A program made the translations under genes and the position numbers. 6,979 nt of DNA from Clostridia bacterium (GTDB taxonomy: Bacteria; Bacillota; Clostridia; DUPQ01). Location of the stretch: contig JAQVAJ010000079.1 in assembly GCA_028690885.1 (NCBI GenBank), positions 1-6,979 of the forward strand, written 5' to 3'. The notes beneath the pieces are model-generated. The model made no database searches. It was not told the DNA's origin and saw only the letters and a list, made by a program, of their open reading frames with translations. Shown here one piece after another: positions 6,199 through 6,979 of the stretch (its first letter is position 1; every line of letters begins with the position of its first letter).

Positions 6199-6979
6199 GT
6201 TTTTTACCAATAAGTAGAGAAGATATGGAACAGAGAAACTGGGAGTATATTGATATACTCTTTGTGACTGCAGAAGCTTATGTTGACCATCCTTCTTTCG
6301 GTCAATCAATTATTACCAGATTATTGGAGGATAAGGGATATCGTGTTGCAATATTGTCTGAGCCAGATATTTCTTCATGTGAGGATTTTAAAAGGTTTGG
6401 AGAACCAAGGCTAGCTACTCTTATATCAGGAGGAGTAATTGACAGTATGGTTAATAACTATACTGCAAACAGAAACAGAAGAAGGACTGACTGTTACGCT
6501 TCAAAAGGAAAAACTCGACCAGATAGAGCTGTTATAGTTTACAGCCAAAGAGCAAGAGAAGCATATAGGGATGTTCCAATTATAATTGGTGGTGCTGAAG
6601 CTTCAATGAGGAGATTCGCTCATTATGACTATTGGCAGAATATTGTCAGACGATCCATTATATTTGATGCAAAAGCAGACCTTTTAGTATATGGAATGGG
6701 TGAAACAGCTATTGTTGAGATTATGAAACTTCTTGACAAGAATGTGCCAATATCGAGTATAACAAGTATAAAAGGAACTGCATATATATCAAAAGATTTA
6801 CCAAAAGCGCACAAATTATTCAAAGATATGATACTGCCAACTTTTGAACAGGTATCCACAGATAAAATTGAATACGCAAAAGCTTTTAAGATACAGTATG
6901 AACAACAGGATCCTATATGGGGAGCAAGGCTTACTCAGGGACACAATGACCGTTTTTTAGTATGCAATCCAATGGCTGA
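6195..6979 (+). CDS. YgiQ-family radical SAM protein, N-terminal part (3' end outside window)
   Basis: The frame is open from ATG 6195-6197 to the window edge: 261 complete codons plus two bases, with no stop. The sequence follows E. coli YgiQ block by block: FLPISREDMEQRNW (FLPMSREEMDQLGW in YgiQ), VTAEAYVDHPSFG, GVIDSMVNNYTANR, RPDRAVIVYSQR, VPIIIGGAEASMRR with AHYDYW, VRRS with KADLLVYGMGE, and LPTFEQV (LPSFEKV in YgiQ). This corresponds to the Radical_SAM_N domain. The CxxxCxxC iron-sulfur motif of the radical SAM core lies further on and is not in the window, so catalytic competence cannot be judged. Known: the family is widespread but has no settled substrate or reaction. The ATG overlaps the ftsK stop as ATGA, and only weak purine stretches (GGAAAAGAG, 6183-6191) precede it, so translational coupling to ftsK is likely. 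The protein begins about 28 residues later than E. coli YgiQ; a start upstream inside ftsK is not needed to cover the conserved blocks. Confidence 0.93.
   Translation, partial: MSFLPISREDMEQRNWEYIDILFVTAEAYVDHPSFGQSIITRLLEDKGYRVAILSEPDISSCEDFKRFGEPRLATLISGGVIDSMVNNYTANRNRRRTDCYASKGKTRPDRAVIVYSQRAREAYRDVPIIIGGAEASMRRFAHYDYWQNIVRRSIIFDAKADLLVYGMGETAIVEIMKLLDKNVPISSITSIKGTAYISKDLPKAHKLFKDMILPTFEQVSTDKIEYAKAFKIQYEQQDPIWGARLTQGHNDRFLVCNPMA

Noticed and set aside
6629..6859. 76-residue - strand frame at the right end
   Set aside because: It lies opposite the continuous ygiQ frame, whose sequence matches the family throughout, so it is a shadow.
6977..6979. TGA at the very end of the window as the stop of the last gene
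   Set aside because: It is out of frame with ygiQ (in-frame codons end at 6977), and the protein lacks its radical SAM core, so the gene simply runs off the edge.

Overview
The window is AT-rich (ATA and AGA codons, A/T third positions) and tightly packed. Its gene content is a type III glutamine synthetase, an ammonia-dependent asparagine synthetase, a membrane-anchored SpoIIIE/FtsK translocase and a YgiQ-family radical SAM protein. This points to a low-GC anaerobic Firmicute, most likely in class Clostridia. The genus cannot be fixed from the sequence. It reads as ordinary chromosomal backbone: no transposase, phage gene, tRNA/rRNA, CRISPR array or long repeat was seen, and no gene-free stretch exceeds about 115 bases.

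Layout: (1) bases 1-486, + strand: the last 161 residues of a uroporphyrinogen-decarboxylase-superfamily protein cut by the window edge. (2) 550-2607, +: glnN, a complete 685-residue type III glutamine synthetase that starts at TTG and has its own near-consensus promoter. (3) 2664-2690: an 11-bp perfect hairpin between two convergent genes, able to terminate both. (4) 2721-3728, -: asnA, a complete 335-residue aspartate-ammonia ligase. (5) 3729-3849: a compact divergent promoter region serving asnA and ftsK, with the two -35 boxes 12 bp apart. (6) 3850-6198, +: ftsK/spoIIIE, 782 residues. (7) 6195-6979, +: the first 261 residues of a YgiQ-family radical SAM protein, joined to ftsK by a 4-base ATGA overlap and cut by the right edge.

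Functionally, glnN and asnA both fix free ammonium into an amide (glutamine and asparagine) and converge on one terminator, so they form a small nitrogen-assimilation pair under separate promoters. ftsK and ygiQ look like one transcription unit, although no biochemical link between DNA translocation and YgiQ is established. All three promoters proposed here have 17-bp spacers and leave very short leaders of about 17-22 bases, which leaves no room for a riboswitch or T-box. I did not find an undescribed system. The points of interest are regulatory layout, start-site corrections and an atypical active-site signature in the first gene.
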